NCBI GenBank assembly: GCA_022710245.1
Contig: JAKLHH010000570.1
Location: 1-5,671, forward strand
Source of the DNA: Myxococcota bacterium
GTDB taxonomy: Bacteria > Myxococcota > Polyangia > GCA-2747355 > JAKLHH01
Direction: 5' to 3'
Length of the DNA stretch: 5,671 bases
This document shows positions 1 through 5,195 of the stretch, piece by piece (within the stretch, counting starts at the first letter, position 1; each line of letters begins with the position of its first letter). Made by a program: the position numbers and the translations under genes. A model generated the notes under the pieces. That model saw nothing but the letters and a program-made list of their open reading frames with translations, did not search any database and had not been told where the DNA came from.

Positions 1-207
1 TGGACCTACCGCGAGATCGAGGAGCTCCTCGGCCGGCTCGGCTACAGCTCGTGGGTCGGCTACCTCGAGGTCCCCAAGGTGGTGCTGCGGCTCCCCTTCC
101 AGTACTTCACCCTGACCGAGCGGCTGACCGAGGGCCTGCCGTCGGCGCCGCGGCGGCGCCTGTGCAACCTGATCCTCCCCAGCCTGACCGTCGCGGCGGT
201 GCGGTGA
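1..207 (+). CDS. 3' end of an unidentified gene (possible SAM-dependent methyltransferase)
   Basis: The open frame enters from the left edge and ends at TGA 205-207, giving 68 C-terminal residues. Codon third positions are nearly all G or C, as in the neighbouring genes, so it is very likely real coding sequence. It begins WTYREIEELLGRLGYSSWVG and contains a segment PFQYFTLTERL before a basic stretch (APRRRL) and a hydrophobic end. The pattern of a helix with 'IEELLGRLGY' followed by a beta strand resembles the C-terminal part of class I SAM-dependent methyltransferases, but no SAM-binding motif is in view, so this is only a guess. It stops 11 bases before the ligase-like gene and is probably in the same operon, which would fit a glycan or lipid modification role. 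Confidence 0.6.
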   Translation, partial: WTYREIEELLGRLGYSSWVGYLEVPKVVLRLPFQYFTLTERLTEGLPSAPRRRLCNLILPSLTVAAVR

Positions 208-218
208 GCGAGCGCTAG

Positions 219-1943
219 ATGGGGATCGTCGCCACCATCCTGGTCGGCCTCGGGGCGATCCTCTGCTTCGTGCGCCCGGTCGCCGGCTTCTGCGCCTACC
301 TGGCGACCATCATCATCCGGCCGAACGAGCAGTTCGACGGGGTCCTCATCCCGGGCATCCCGATCATGATCGTGGCCGCCGGGCTCGGCTACGTCGTGCA
401 CCTGAGCCGGGCGCTGCCGCGCCTGGGCCCCCCCCGGTCGAAGTCGGTCCCACTCCTGCTGGGGATGACCGCCTTCCTCTTCCTCCACCTGCTCATCTTC
501 CACCGCGAGACGATCGTCGACTGGATCCTCTCGGACGTCGCGCAGATCGTGCTCCTGCTCCTCTTCCTCACGCGCCACCTCTCGACGCCCGAGCGGCTCT
601 CCGCGCACGTCACCACGGTGACCGCGAGCTGCTCGGTGGTCGTCGCGATCCCGTTCTTCGTCCACTTCTTCTTCAAGGGGCCGCGGAAGATGGTCAAGGG
701 CGTGGAGAGCTACGGTGCGCTCTGGGACCTCTACCACCTCGAGGTGAGCAACCGCCTGATGGGGAAGAAGCAGCTCACCTGGGGCAACTCGAACGAGCTC
801 GCGATGCTCTGCAACTGGGCCATCGCCGGCGCGCTCTATCACCTGCGCAAGAAGGGGAGCAAGCTGGTCAAGCTGGCGGCGCTCGGCCTGCTCGGCATGC
901 TCGGCGGGGCGCTGATGCTGACCGGCTCGCGCAGCGCGCAGCTGCAGCTCGGCATCACGCTGTGGATGATCTTCGTCGGCGGCAAGCGCAAGGCGCTGGG
1001 CATCGTGCTCCTCCTCGTCGCCATGGTGGGGATCGTGGTCGTGCTGCCCAAGCTCGCGCCGGCGCGAGCGGACGCGGACGCCTCGGCGCGCGAGCGGCAG
1101 ATGGTGCTCTCGGCGGCCGTGCAGATGTTCAAGGAGAACCCGGTCCTCGGGATCGGCTTCACCTCGTTCCCGGAGCGGAGCCCGCGCAAGCTGCACGCGC
1201 ACAACGTCTACATGCAGTGCCTGGCCGAGACCGGACTCCTCGGCGCCGCGATCTTCTTCCCGCTGATGTTCTTCCTGCGGAGGGAGACCTCGCGGGCGGT
1301 GAAGCACTTCGAGCGCGGCAGCGACGCGAACATGGCGCTCCTCGGGCGCTGCATCGGCGCGGTGCAGTTCGGCTACTCCATCTTCATCTTCTTCAGCAAC
1401 CAGTTCATGCGCTTCACCTTCGCCATCCCGATGATCGCCGGGCTCGGGCTACACGCGGCGATGCGGCGCGACCTGGCGCGGAAGGCGGCCGAGGAGGCCG
1501 CGCAGCCGTCGCCGGACGTGGAGGCGAGCGAGGCGAGCGGCCCGGCCGGTCCCATCGAGGTCGCCCCCGAGCGGCCCCGGCTGCAGGCGCCGGTGGTGCG
1601 GCCGCGCCTGCTCGAGGCGCACAGCCCCGAGCGGAGCGCCCGCCGCGCCCGCGCCGCCGTGGGCGACGAGCTTGACCCACCGCCCGCCGAGCGGAGCGCC
1701 CGCCGGGCATCGCCGGCCGTCTACCCGGAGGACCCCGGAGACCAGGGGGAGCCGGAGGACTCACCCTCGCGCTCGGGCCGACGCTATGTCTTCGATCCGG
1801 GCGTGCCGCAGCTCGGCGTGCAGACGGAGGACGAGGGGGACGGCGAGGACGGCGCCAACGGCGGGCTCGATCGCCGTGCACCGCCGGCGCAGCGGCCCGC
1901 GCCGCGGCGGCCACCATCCCGCGGGAGCGGCCATGATCGCTAG
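219..1943 (+). CDS. O-antigen ligase/polymerase-like membrane protein with long C-terminal tail
   Basis: This 574-residue protein is predicted to sit in the inner membrane. Roughly 11-12 hydrophobic segments lie within residues 1-414. Features match the Wzy_C/WaaL family (O-antigen ligases, O-antigen polymerases, protein O-oligosaccharyltransferases): GNSNELAM at 189-196, TGSRS at 235-239, and a periplasmic loop of about 60 residues at 277-337. The loop carries Arg291/Arg293, then FKENPVLGIGFTSFPE (304-319) and HAHNVYMQCLAETGLLG (326-342). WaaL enzymes use conserved arginines and a loop histidine; His328 and Arg238 are candidates by position. The family transfers or polymerises undecaprenyl-linked glycans, and the acceptor cannot be read here. 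Family members are usually about 400-450 residues. Residues 415-574 are an added hydrophilic Pro/Arg/Glu-rich tail with repeated RS[AG]RR motifs, an acidic patch (537-545) and a basic Pro-rich end. ATG 219 directly follows an in-frame TAG, so no earlier start is possible. The Shine-Dalgarno is weak, suggesting coupling to the upstream gene. Confidence 0.88.
   Translation: MGIVATILVGLGAILCFVRPVAGFCAYLATIIIRPNEQFDGVLIPGIPIMIVAAGLGYVVHLSRALPRLGPPRSKSVPLLLGMTAFLFLHLLIFHRETIVDWILSDVAQIVLLLLFLTRHLSTPERLSAHVTTVTASCSVVVAIPFFVHFFFKGPRKMVKGVESYGALWDLYHLEVSNRLMGKKQLTWGNSNELAMLCNWAIAGALYHLRKKGSKLVKLAALGLLGMLGGALMLTGSRSAQLQLGITLWMIFVGGKRKALGIVLLLVAMVGIVVVLPKLAPARADADASARERQMVLSAAVQMFKENPVLGIGFTSFPERSPRKLHAHNVYMQCLAETGLLGAAIFFPLMFFLRRETSRAVKHFERGSDANMALLGRCIGAVQFGYSIFIFFSNQFMRFTFAIPMIAGLGLHAAMRRDLARKAAEEAAQPSPDVEASEASGPAGPIEVAPERPRLQAPVVRPRLLEAHSPERSARRARAAVGDELDPPPAERSARRASPAVYPEDPGDQGEPEDSPSRSGRRYVFDPGVPQLGVQTEDEGDGEDGANGGLDRRAPPAQRPAPRRPPSRGSGHDR
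1627..1705 (+). repeat. 19-bp direct repeat in the ligase tail
   Basis: The sequence CCGAGCGGAGCGCCCGCCG occurs at 1627-1645 and again, unchanged, at 1687-1705, exactly 60 bp apart and therefore in the same reading frame. Both copies encode ERSARR (residues 471-476 and 491-496). A third, diverged copy of the peptide motif, RSGRR, lies at residues 518-522. The perfect identity at the DNA level suggests a fairly recent local duplication within a disordered coding segment. Confidence 0.8.
1923..1927 (+). promoter_or_regulatory. Ribosome binding site that fixes the lipoprotein start
   Basis: GGGAG lies five bases before ATG 1933 and inside the last codons of the ligase gene. It picks out this ATG over the longer open frame, which runs back to about 1672. 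The site overlaps a 10-bp palindrome TCCCGCGGGA (1917-1926). Passage of ribosomes finishing the ligase gene could keep this site open, which would be consistent with translational coupling; that part is inference. Confidence 0.6.
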
Positions 1944-3498
1944 CTCACGAACCTCAGGCGCGCTGGTCAGCCTGCTGGTGCTCTCGGGCTGCCACACGCT
2001 GCTGCCCTTCCGCGGCGATCGTGGCGACGCGACACCGCCCGGCCTCGAGCAGCGCGTGTCGGAGCTGGACCGCCTCGACCTCGGCGCCGACCTCGCGCCC
2101 GGCGCCGACCTGACCTCACAGCTCGACCTCGTCATGGATGGCCCGGCCAAGCGCGACGCGCCCAAGCTCGACGCGGCGCCCAGCCTCGTCGCCTGGGTGA
2201 AGGTCTTCGGGGCCGCCAGCACCGACGATGGCGTGGACCTGGCCCTGGCGCCGGGCAGCGGTCACATCCTGCTCGCGGCCGAGAGCATCGCGAGCGGCAC
2301 CCTGGACTACGGCGGCGCTGCCCTGAGCGGCGTCGGTGCCTCCGATCACGTCTTCGCGAGCTACACCGCGGGCGGCGTCCACGAGTGGTCGCACCCGTTC
2401 GGCAGCGCCGCGAACGATCAGTACAGTGGGGTCGCCGTCGACGGCGCGGGGAACGTCTACCTGGCCGCCTCGGTGAGCGGTCCGGTGGTCTTCGCCGGAG
2501 AGACGCGCTGCCCGACCGGCGCGTCCTGTGTCCTCGTCGGCAGCCTCACCGCGGGCGGCGCGCTGCGCTGGCTCGACGCCGGGCTCTCGTCGGCGGGCGC
2601 CACCCGCGTGGGCGGGATCGCCCTCGACCCGCAGAACGACCGTGTCGTCGTGGCCGGCTGGTTCAGCAGCGATCTTGCTTGCCCGATCGCCCTCAAGAGC
2701 GCGATCGGCGGCAAGGACCTGTTCCTCGCCACGTTCGGCATGGCGGACGGAGCCCCGCACAGCCTGGTGGCCCACGGCGGCCCGAGCGACGACAGCGTCA
2801 TCGCCGTCGTGGTGGAGGCGGGCGTCGCGCTGGTGACCGGGTCCATCGGCAGCGGCTTCTCCATGGCCAGCGGCGTCCTGCCCCACGCTGGCGGCAGCGA
2901 CGTCCTCCTCGCCGGCTTCGACGTGGCCAGCGGCAACGCGGTCTGGGCGACCTCGTACGGCGGCAGCCCGAACTCCAGCGAGGGCGGCACGGCGCTCGCC
3001 GCCGGCGCCGGCGCCATCTACCTCGGCGGCAACCACTCCGCGGCGCTGGCGCTCCCGGGGAGCTGCGCGCTGACCTCCAGCGGCCCTGAGGACGGCTTCG
3101 TCGCCCGGCTCGCGATGCTCTCGGCCGGCAAGTGCTGCAGCTGCACCTGGGCCAGGAGCCTCAGCGGCTCCGGCGCGGTTGCCCTGGCAGACCTCGCCCT
3201 GGATGGCCAGCTCCACGCGGTCGGCTCCTTCGGCGGCAGCCTGACCGCGGGGACCACGACCCTCGCCAGCAAGGGTGGCACCGACGGCTTCCTGGTGCGG
3301 CTCGACACGGGCGGTGGGATCAGCGGCGCCTGGTCGTTCGGCGCAGGCAGCACCGACAATATCAACGCCGTCGCGGCGAGCGGAGGCGTGGTGGCGATCA
3401 GCGGCCAGTGCCTGGGGACCGTCTCTTTTGGCGGGCTCGCCGCGCCTTGCACCAAGGGCGGCTATGACCTCTTCCTGGCGAGGCTGCAGCTGCCCTGA
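1933..3498 (+). CDS. Outer-membrane lipoprotein with seven-bladed beta-propeller-like repeats
   Basis: This 521-residue protein starts at ATG 1933, preceded by GGGAG. That start gives a clean lipoprotein signal: a basic N-region (Arg6), a hydrophobic core, and the lipobox LSGC with acylated Cys20. His21 at +2 is not an inner-membrane retention signal by the enterobacterial rule, so the outer membrane is likely. Residues 37-82 form an Asp/Leu/Pro-rich linker with the repeated GADL motif. From residue 85 to the end there are seven units of about 61-68 residues. Each has an opening strand near W88, W152, W213, about 277, W338, W406 and W467 (consensus W..xFG..xD), then a 'vavd..GnvylaG' strand, then a closing D-x-[FL]-[LV]-A-x-[LF] strand (for example KDLFLATF, TDGFLVRL, YDLFLARL). 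This resembles SBBP-type beta-propeller repeats. Cysteines lie at 193/199, 250, 378, 401/402/404, 493 and 506. The gene overlaps the ligase gene by 11 bases, so co-translation is likely. A binding or scaffold role is plausible, but no enzymatic motif is seen and the function is unknown. Confidence 0.87.
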   Translation: MIASSRTSGALVSLLVLSGCHTLLPFRGDRGDATPPGLEQRVSELDRLDLGADLAPGADLTSQLDLVMDGPAKRDAPKLDAAPSLVAWVKVFGAASTDDGVDLALAPGSGHILLAAESIASGTLDYGGAALSGVGASDHVFASYTAGGVHEWSHPFGSAANDQYSGVAVDGAGNVYLAASVSGPVVFAGETRCPTGASCVLVGSLTAGGALRWLDAGLSSAGATRVGGIALDPQNDRVVVAGWFSSDLACPIALKSAIGGKDLFLATFGMADGAPHSLVAHGGPSDDSVIAVVVEAGVALVTGSIGSGFSMASGVLPHAGGSDVLLAGFDVASGNAVWATSYGGSPNSSEGGTALAAGAGAIYLGGNHSAALALPGSCALTSSGPEDGFVARLAMLSAGKCCSCTWARSLSGSGAVALADLALDGQLHAVGSFGGSLTAGTTTLASKGGTDGFLVRLDTGGGISGAWSFGAGSTDNINAVAASGGVVAISGQCLGTVSFGGLAAPCTKGGYDLFLARLQLP

Positions 3499-3523
3499 GG
3501 GGACGACCTACTGCCCCTCAGGG
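3493..3523. terminator. Shared hairpin between convergent genes (probable bidirectional terminator)
   Basis: CCCTGAGGGG (3493-3502) and CCCCTCAGGG (3514-3523) are a perfect 10-bp inverted repeat with an 11-base loop. The lipoprotein stop TGA (3496-3498) lies in the left arm and the lat stop TGA (complement of 3518-3520) lies in the right arm. The stem therefore forms in the transcript from either direction. No T-run follows on either strand, so it is not a classical intrinsic terminator. It may act as a U-less terminator, as a 3'-end stabiliser, or as a block to convergent read-through. Confidence 0.55.
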
Positions 3524-4855
3524 GTGCTTGGCGCGGGTGACCTTGAGCGCGTCGTCGAGGACGCCGAGCGCCTGATCGATCTCACGCTCGCCCACGTTGA
3601 GGCAGGGACGGAAGCGGATCGACTGCGGCCCGGAGGTGAGGGTCGCCAGGTTGCGGTCCCAGCAGGCGGTGCGCAGCGTGTTGCGCATCGCCCCCGAGGG
3701 GAGCGTGAAGGCGGTGAAGAGCCCGCGGCCGCGCACGTTGCTGACGCAGTCGTGGCGCCTGGCGAGCTCGTCGAGCCCCTTCATCAGGCGGGCGCCCATC
3801 CGCGCCGCGTTCTCCACCAGCTTCTCCTCGGTGATGATCTCGAGGTACTTGAGGCCGCGGAGCATGTCGACGAGGTTGCCGCCCCAGGTGGAGTTGATGC
3901 GGCTCGGCGTGTGGAAGACGTTGTCAGGGACCTCGTCGAGGCGCGGCGAGGCCATGATGCCGCAGACCTGGAACTTCTTGCCGAACGCGATCACGTCCGG
4001 CGCGACGCCATGGGCCTGGTGGCACCAGAGGTCGCCGGTGAGCCCGCCGCCCGTCTGCACCTCGTCGAAGATCAGCAGCGCCTCGTGCTTGTCCGCGAGG
4101 CCGCGCAGCGCCTGGAAGAACTCCTTGCGGAAGTGGTTGTCGCCGCCCTCGCCCTGGATCGGCTCGATGATGATCGCCGCGAGGTCGTCCGGGTGCCTGG
4201 CGAAGGCCTCCTCGATCTGCTTCACCGCCGCGGCCTCCGTGCCGGCCACGCGCCTCAGCTCCGCGTCGGTGAGGGGGAACTGCAGCTTCGGGTTGTCGAT
4301 GCGCGGCCAGCTGAACTTCGGGTAGTAGTCGGTCTTCACCGGGTCGGTGTTGGTGAGGGACATCGTGTAGCCGGTGCGGCCGTGGAAGGCCTCGCGGAAG
4401 TGGACGATCTGCATCCCCTTGTCGCCCTTGCCGGCCGCGCGGTTCCTGCGCACCTTCCAGTCGAAGGCGGTCTTCAGCGCGTTCTCGACGGCGAGCGCGC
4501 CCCCGGCGACGAAGAAGAGGTAGCGGAAGCCCGCCGGCATCGCCAGCGAGGCGAAGCGCTCGACGAAGGCCGCGTACTCCATCGTGTAGATGTCCGAGTT
4601 GGCCGGGTTGGCGAGCGCGGCGCGCTGGAGCGCGGCCAGGAAGTCGGGGTCGGCGGCCAGCTTCGGGTGGTTGTGACCGACCGGGAGCGAGGCGAAGTAG
4701 GAGTAGAAGTCGAGGATCTCCTTGCCGGTGACGGCGTCGTGGATATAGGAGCCGTGAGACTTCTCGAGGTCGATGACGACGTGGAAGCCGTCGGCCAGGA
4801 TGTGCTTCTGCAGCGTGGGGATGACGTCGCCGGCGGCGAGCTGGTAGCGGGACAT
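3518..4855 (-). CDS. lat: L-lysine 6-aminotransferase (lysine epsilon-aminotransferase)
   Basis: This 445-residue cytosolic, PLP-dependent class III aminotransferase transfers the epsilon-amino group of L-lysine to 2-oxoglutarate. The products are glutamate and 2-aminoadipate semialdehyde, which cyclises to piperideine-6-carboxylate, the entry to lysine degradation. Sequence marks match my recollection of Mycobacterium tuberculosis Lat along the whole length: PANSDIY (84-90), GGALAVENALK (118-128, replacing the usual GAEA of the superfamily), AFHGRTGYTMSLTNTDPVKT (156-175), EPIQGEGGD (231-239), DEVQTGGGLTG (264-274), and AFGKKFQVCG (290-299) with Lys293 the likely Schiff-base lysine. Also present are SRINSTWGGNL (318-328) and RFRPCL (414-419). 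Asp264 should bind the pyridine nitrogen. Glu236 and Arg416 align with residues known to shape substrate and 2-oxoglutarate binding in Lat. The length is normal for the family. ATG 4855 is preferred over the upstream in-frame ATG at 4921 because GGAAGG lies seven bases before it and family similarity begins just after it. No lysine-pathway partner is adjacent. Confidence 0.94.
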   Translation of the reverse strand: MSRYQLAAGDVIPTLQKHILADGFHVVIDLEKSHGSYIHDAVTGKEILDFYSYFASLPVGHNHPKLAADPDFLAALQRAALANPANSDIYTMEYAAFVERFASLAMPAGFRYLFFVAGGALAVENALKTAFDWKVRRNRAAGKGDKGMQIVHFREAFHGRTGYTMSLTNTDPVKTDYYPKFSWPRIDNPKLQFPLTDAELRRVAGTEAAAVKQIEEAFARHPDDLAAIIIEPIQGEGGDNHFRKEFFQALRGLADKHEALLIFDEVQTGGGLTGDLWCHQAHGVAPDVIAFGKKFQVCGIMASPRLDEVPDNVFHTPSRINSTWGGNLVDMLRGLKYLEIITEEKLVENAARMGARLMKGLDELARRHDCVSNVRGRGLFTAFTLPSGAMRNTLRTACWDRNLATLTSGPQSIRFRPCLNVGEREIDQALGVLDDALKVTRAKHP

Positions 4856-4862
4856 GGACACA

Positions 4863-4868
4863 CCTTCC
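4863..4868 (-). promoter_or_regulatory. Ribosome binding site of lat
   Basis: On the minus strand, GGAAGG is followed by seven bases and then ATG (4855-4853). This is good Shine-Dalgarno spacing. It decides the start against the alternative ATG 22 codons upstream, which would add a basic leader with no resemblance to the family. Confidence 0.75.
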
Positions 4869-4893
4869 GTGAGCGAGTTCTTGGGTAGGCGCA

Positions 4894-4907
4894 CGCGCCG
4901 CGGCGCG
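4894..4907. repeat. 14-bp perfect palindrome upstream of lat
   Basis: CGCGCCGCGGCGCG reads identically on both strands and lies 39-52 bases before the lat ATG. It could be an operator half-site pair or an RNA hairpin in the lat leader. A G/C-only palindrome can also arise by chance in DNA this GC-rich, so the functional claim is weak. Confidence 0.4.
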
Positions 4908-4916
4908 AGCGCCCCT

Positions 4917-4939
4917 GCCACGCGTGGCGGGCCACGCGT
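4917..4939. repeat. Inverted repeat with GCCACGCGT half-sites
   Basis: The 12-bp palindrome GCCACGCGTGGC (4917-4928) is followed after two bases by a further GCCACGCGT (4931-4939). The result can be read as a 9-bp inverted repeat, ACGCGTGGC-gg-GCCACGCGT, or as two direct half-sites 14 bp apart. The arrangement of three half-sites is what one expects of a dimeric regulator's binding region. In RNA it would form a compact hairpin in the lat leader. The regulator is unknown. Confidence 0.5.
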
Positions 4940-4997
4940 CCACGATGAGCGGCTAGGCTTCCGGGGGACCGAAGATGTCGGGGCGCGCGTCGCGCGG

Positions 4998-5021
4998 CCG
5001 CGGTGGGTGTGAGCACCGTGG
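4998..5021. repeat. Imperfect inverted repeat in the lat leader
   Basis: CCGCGGTG (4998-5005) and CACCGTGG (5014-5021) pair over seven of eight positions around an eight-base loop. It falls inside the transcribed leader if the minus-strand promoter at 5078-5106 is used. Its role is unknown. Confidence 0.3.
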
Positions 5022-5077
5022 ACCAGCAGCCGGGCGGAAGAGGGAGGTGATGCTCAACACAGCGTGCCTCTCGCTCT

Positions 5078-5106
5078 CTTATCCTTCGCGGGTCCGGGGA
5101 TGTCAA
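5078..5106 (-). promoter_or_regulatory. Candidate sigma-70-type promoter for lat
   Basis: On the minus strand a perfect -35 hexamer TTGACA (5106-5101) is followed by exactly 17 bases and GATAAG (5083-5078), which matches TATAAT at four of six positions. A start site near 5071 would give lat an untranslated leader of about 215 bases that includes the dyads at 4894-5021. The full consensus -35 with ideal spacing is striking in such GC-rich DNA. The -10 lacks the consensus final T, so confidence is moderate. Confidence 0.45.
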
Positions 5107-5157
5107 GATCCGCGCCCTCGTCGCGCCGCTCGCCAGCCTCGCCGGGAGGCCGGCTTC

Positions 5158-5186
5158 TTGCTCCACGAGGCCCCGCCTCGTAGAGT
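5158..5186 (+). promoter_or_regulatory. Candidate murJ promoter with inverted repeat in its spacer
   Basis: TTGCTC (5158-5163, three of six matches to TTGACA) is separated by 17 bases from TAGAGT (5181-5186, four of six matches to TATAAT, including its first, second and last bases). Transcription would start within a few bases of GTG 5196, so the message could be nearly leaderless, which would fit the absence of a clear Shine-Dalgarno. The spacer contains the inverted repeat ACGAGGC-ccc-GCCTCGT (5165-5181), a position used by some regulators that act within the promoter spacer. This is speculative. Confidence 0.28.
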
Positions 5187-5195
5187 GCGAGCGTC

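Larger units (their letters stand above)
4856..5195. other. Divergent intergenic region between lat and murJ
   Basis: This 340-bp stretch separates two divergently oriented genes and contains no convincing protein-coding gene. It holds candidate promoters for both directions plus several dyad symmetries, annotated individually. A short alternating CG tract with mirror-like form, CGCGCG-T-CGCGCG, lies at 4984-4996. Open frames through it have no family resemblance and are overlapped by shadows of the flanking genes. Confidence 0.7.

Noticed and set aside
60..1307. 415-codon open frame on the minus strand opposite the ligase gene
   Set aside because: Its product is a low-complexity run of His, Arg, Glu, Asp and Ala, typical of the antisense frame of a GC-rich membrane-protein gene. 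The plus strand carries clear family motifs.
962..1675. Overlapping plus-strand frame within the ligase gene
   Set aside because: It is an Arg/Gly/Ala-rich shadow with no family resemblance, and the other frame carries the conserved ligase motifs throughout.
1672..1932. Longer start for the lipoprotein gene, using the open frame upstream of 1933
   Set aside because: It would place 87 Arg/Thr/Pro-rich residues before the lipoprotein signal peptide. ATG 1933 has a proper Shine-Dalgarno and puts the signal at the true N-terminus.
2116..3216. 366-codon open frame on the minus strand opposite the propeller lipoprotein
   Set aside because: The sense strand has a signal peptide, lipobox and seven regular repeats. 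The antisense product is compositionally biased and featureless.
3275..4888. 537-codon open frame on the plus strand opposite lat
   Set aside because: It is the antisense shadow of a well-conserved aminotransferase. It starts inside the propeller gene and crosses the convergent stop hairpin, with no recognisable domain.
4856..4921. lat start at the upstream ATG (4921)
   Set aside because: The extra 22 residues are not family-like, and the strong GGAAGG site lies just before ATG 4855.
4984..4996. CGCGCG-T-CGCGCG tract as a functional element or Z-DNA site
   Set aside because: The tract is short and expected at appreciable frequency at this GC content. Nothing else in the sequence ties it to a function.
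5100..5183. 27-codon open frame just upstream of murJ, in the same frame
   Set aside because: It lies between promoter candidates and has no good ribosome site. Its Ser/Arg/Pro composition is what GC-rich noncoding DNA gives, so a leader peptide cannot be supported.
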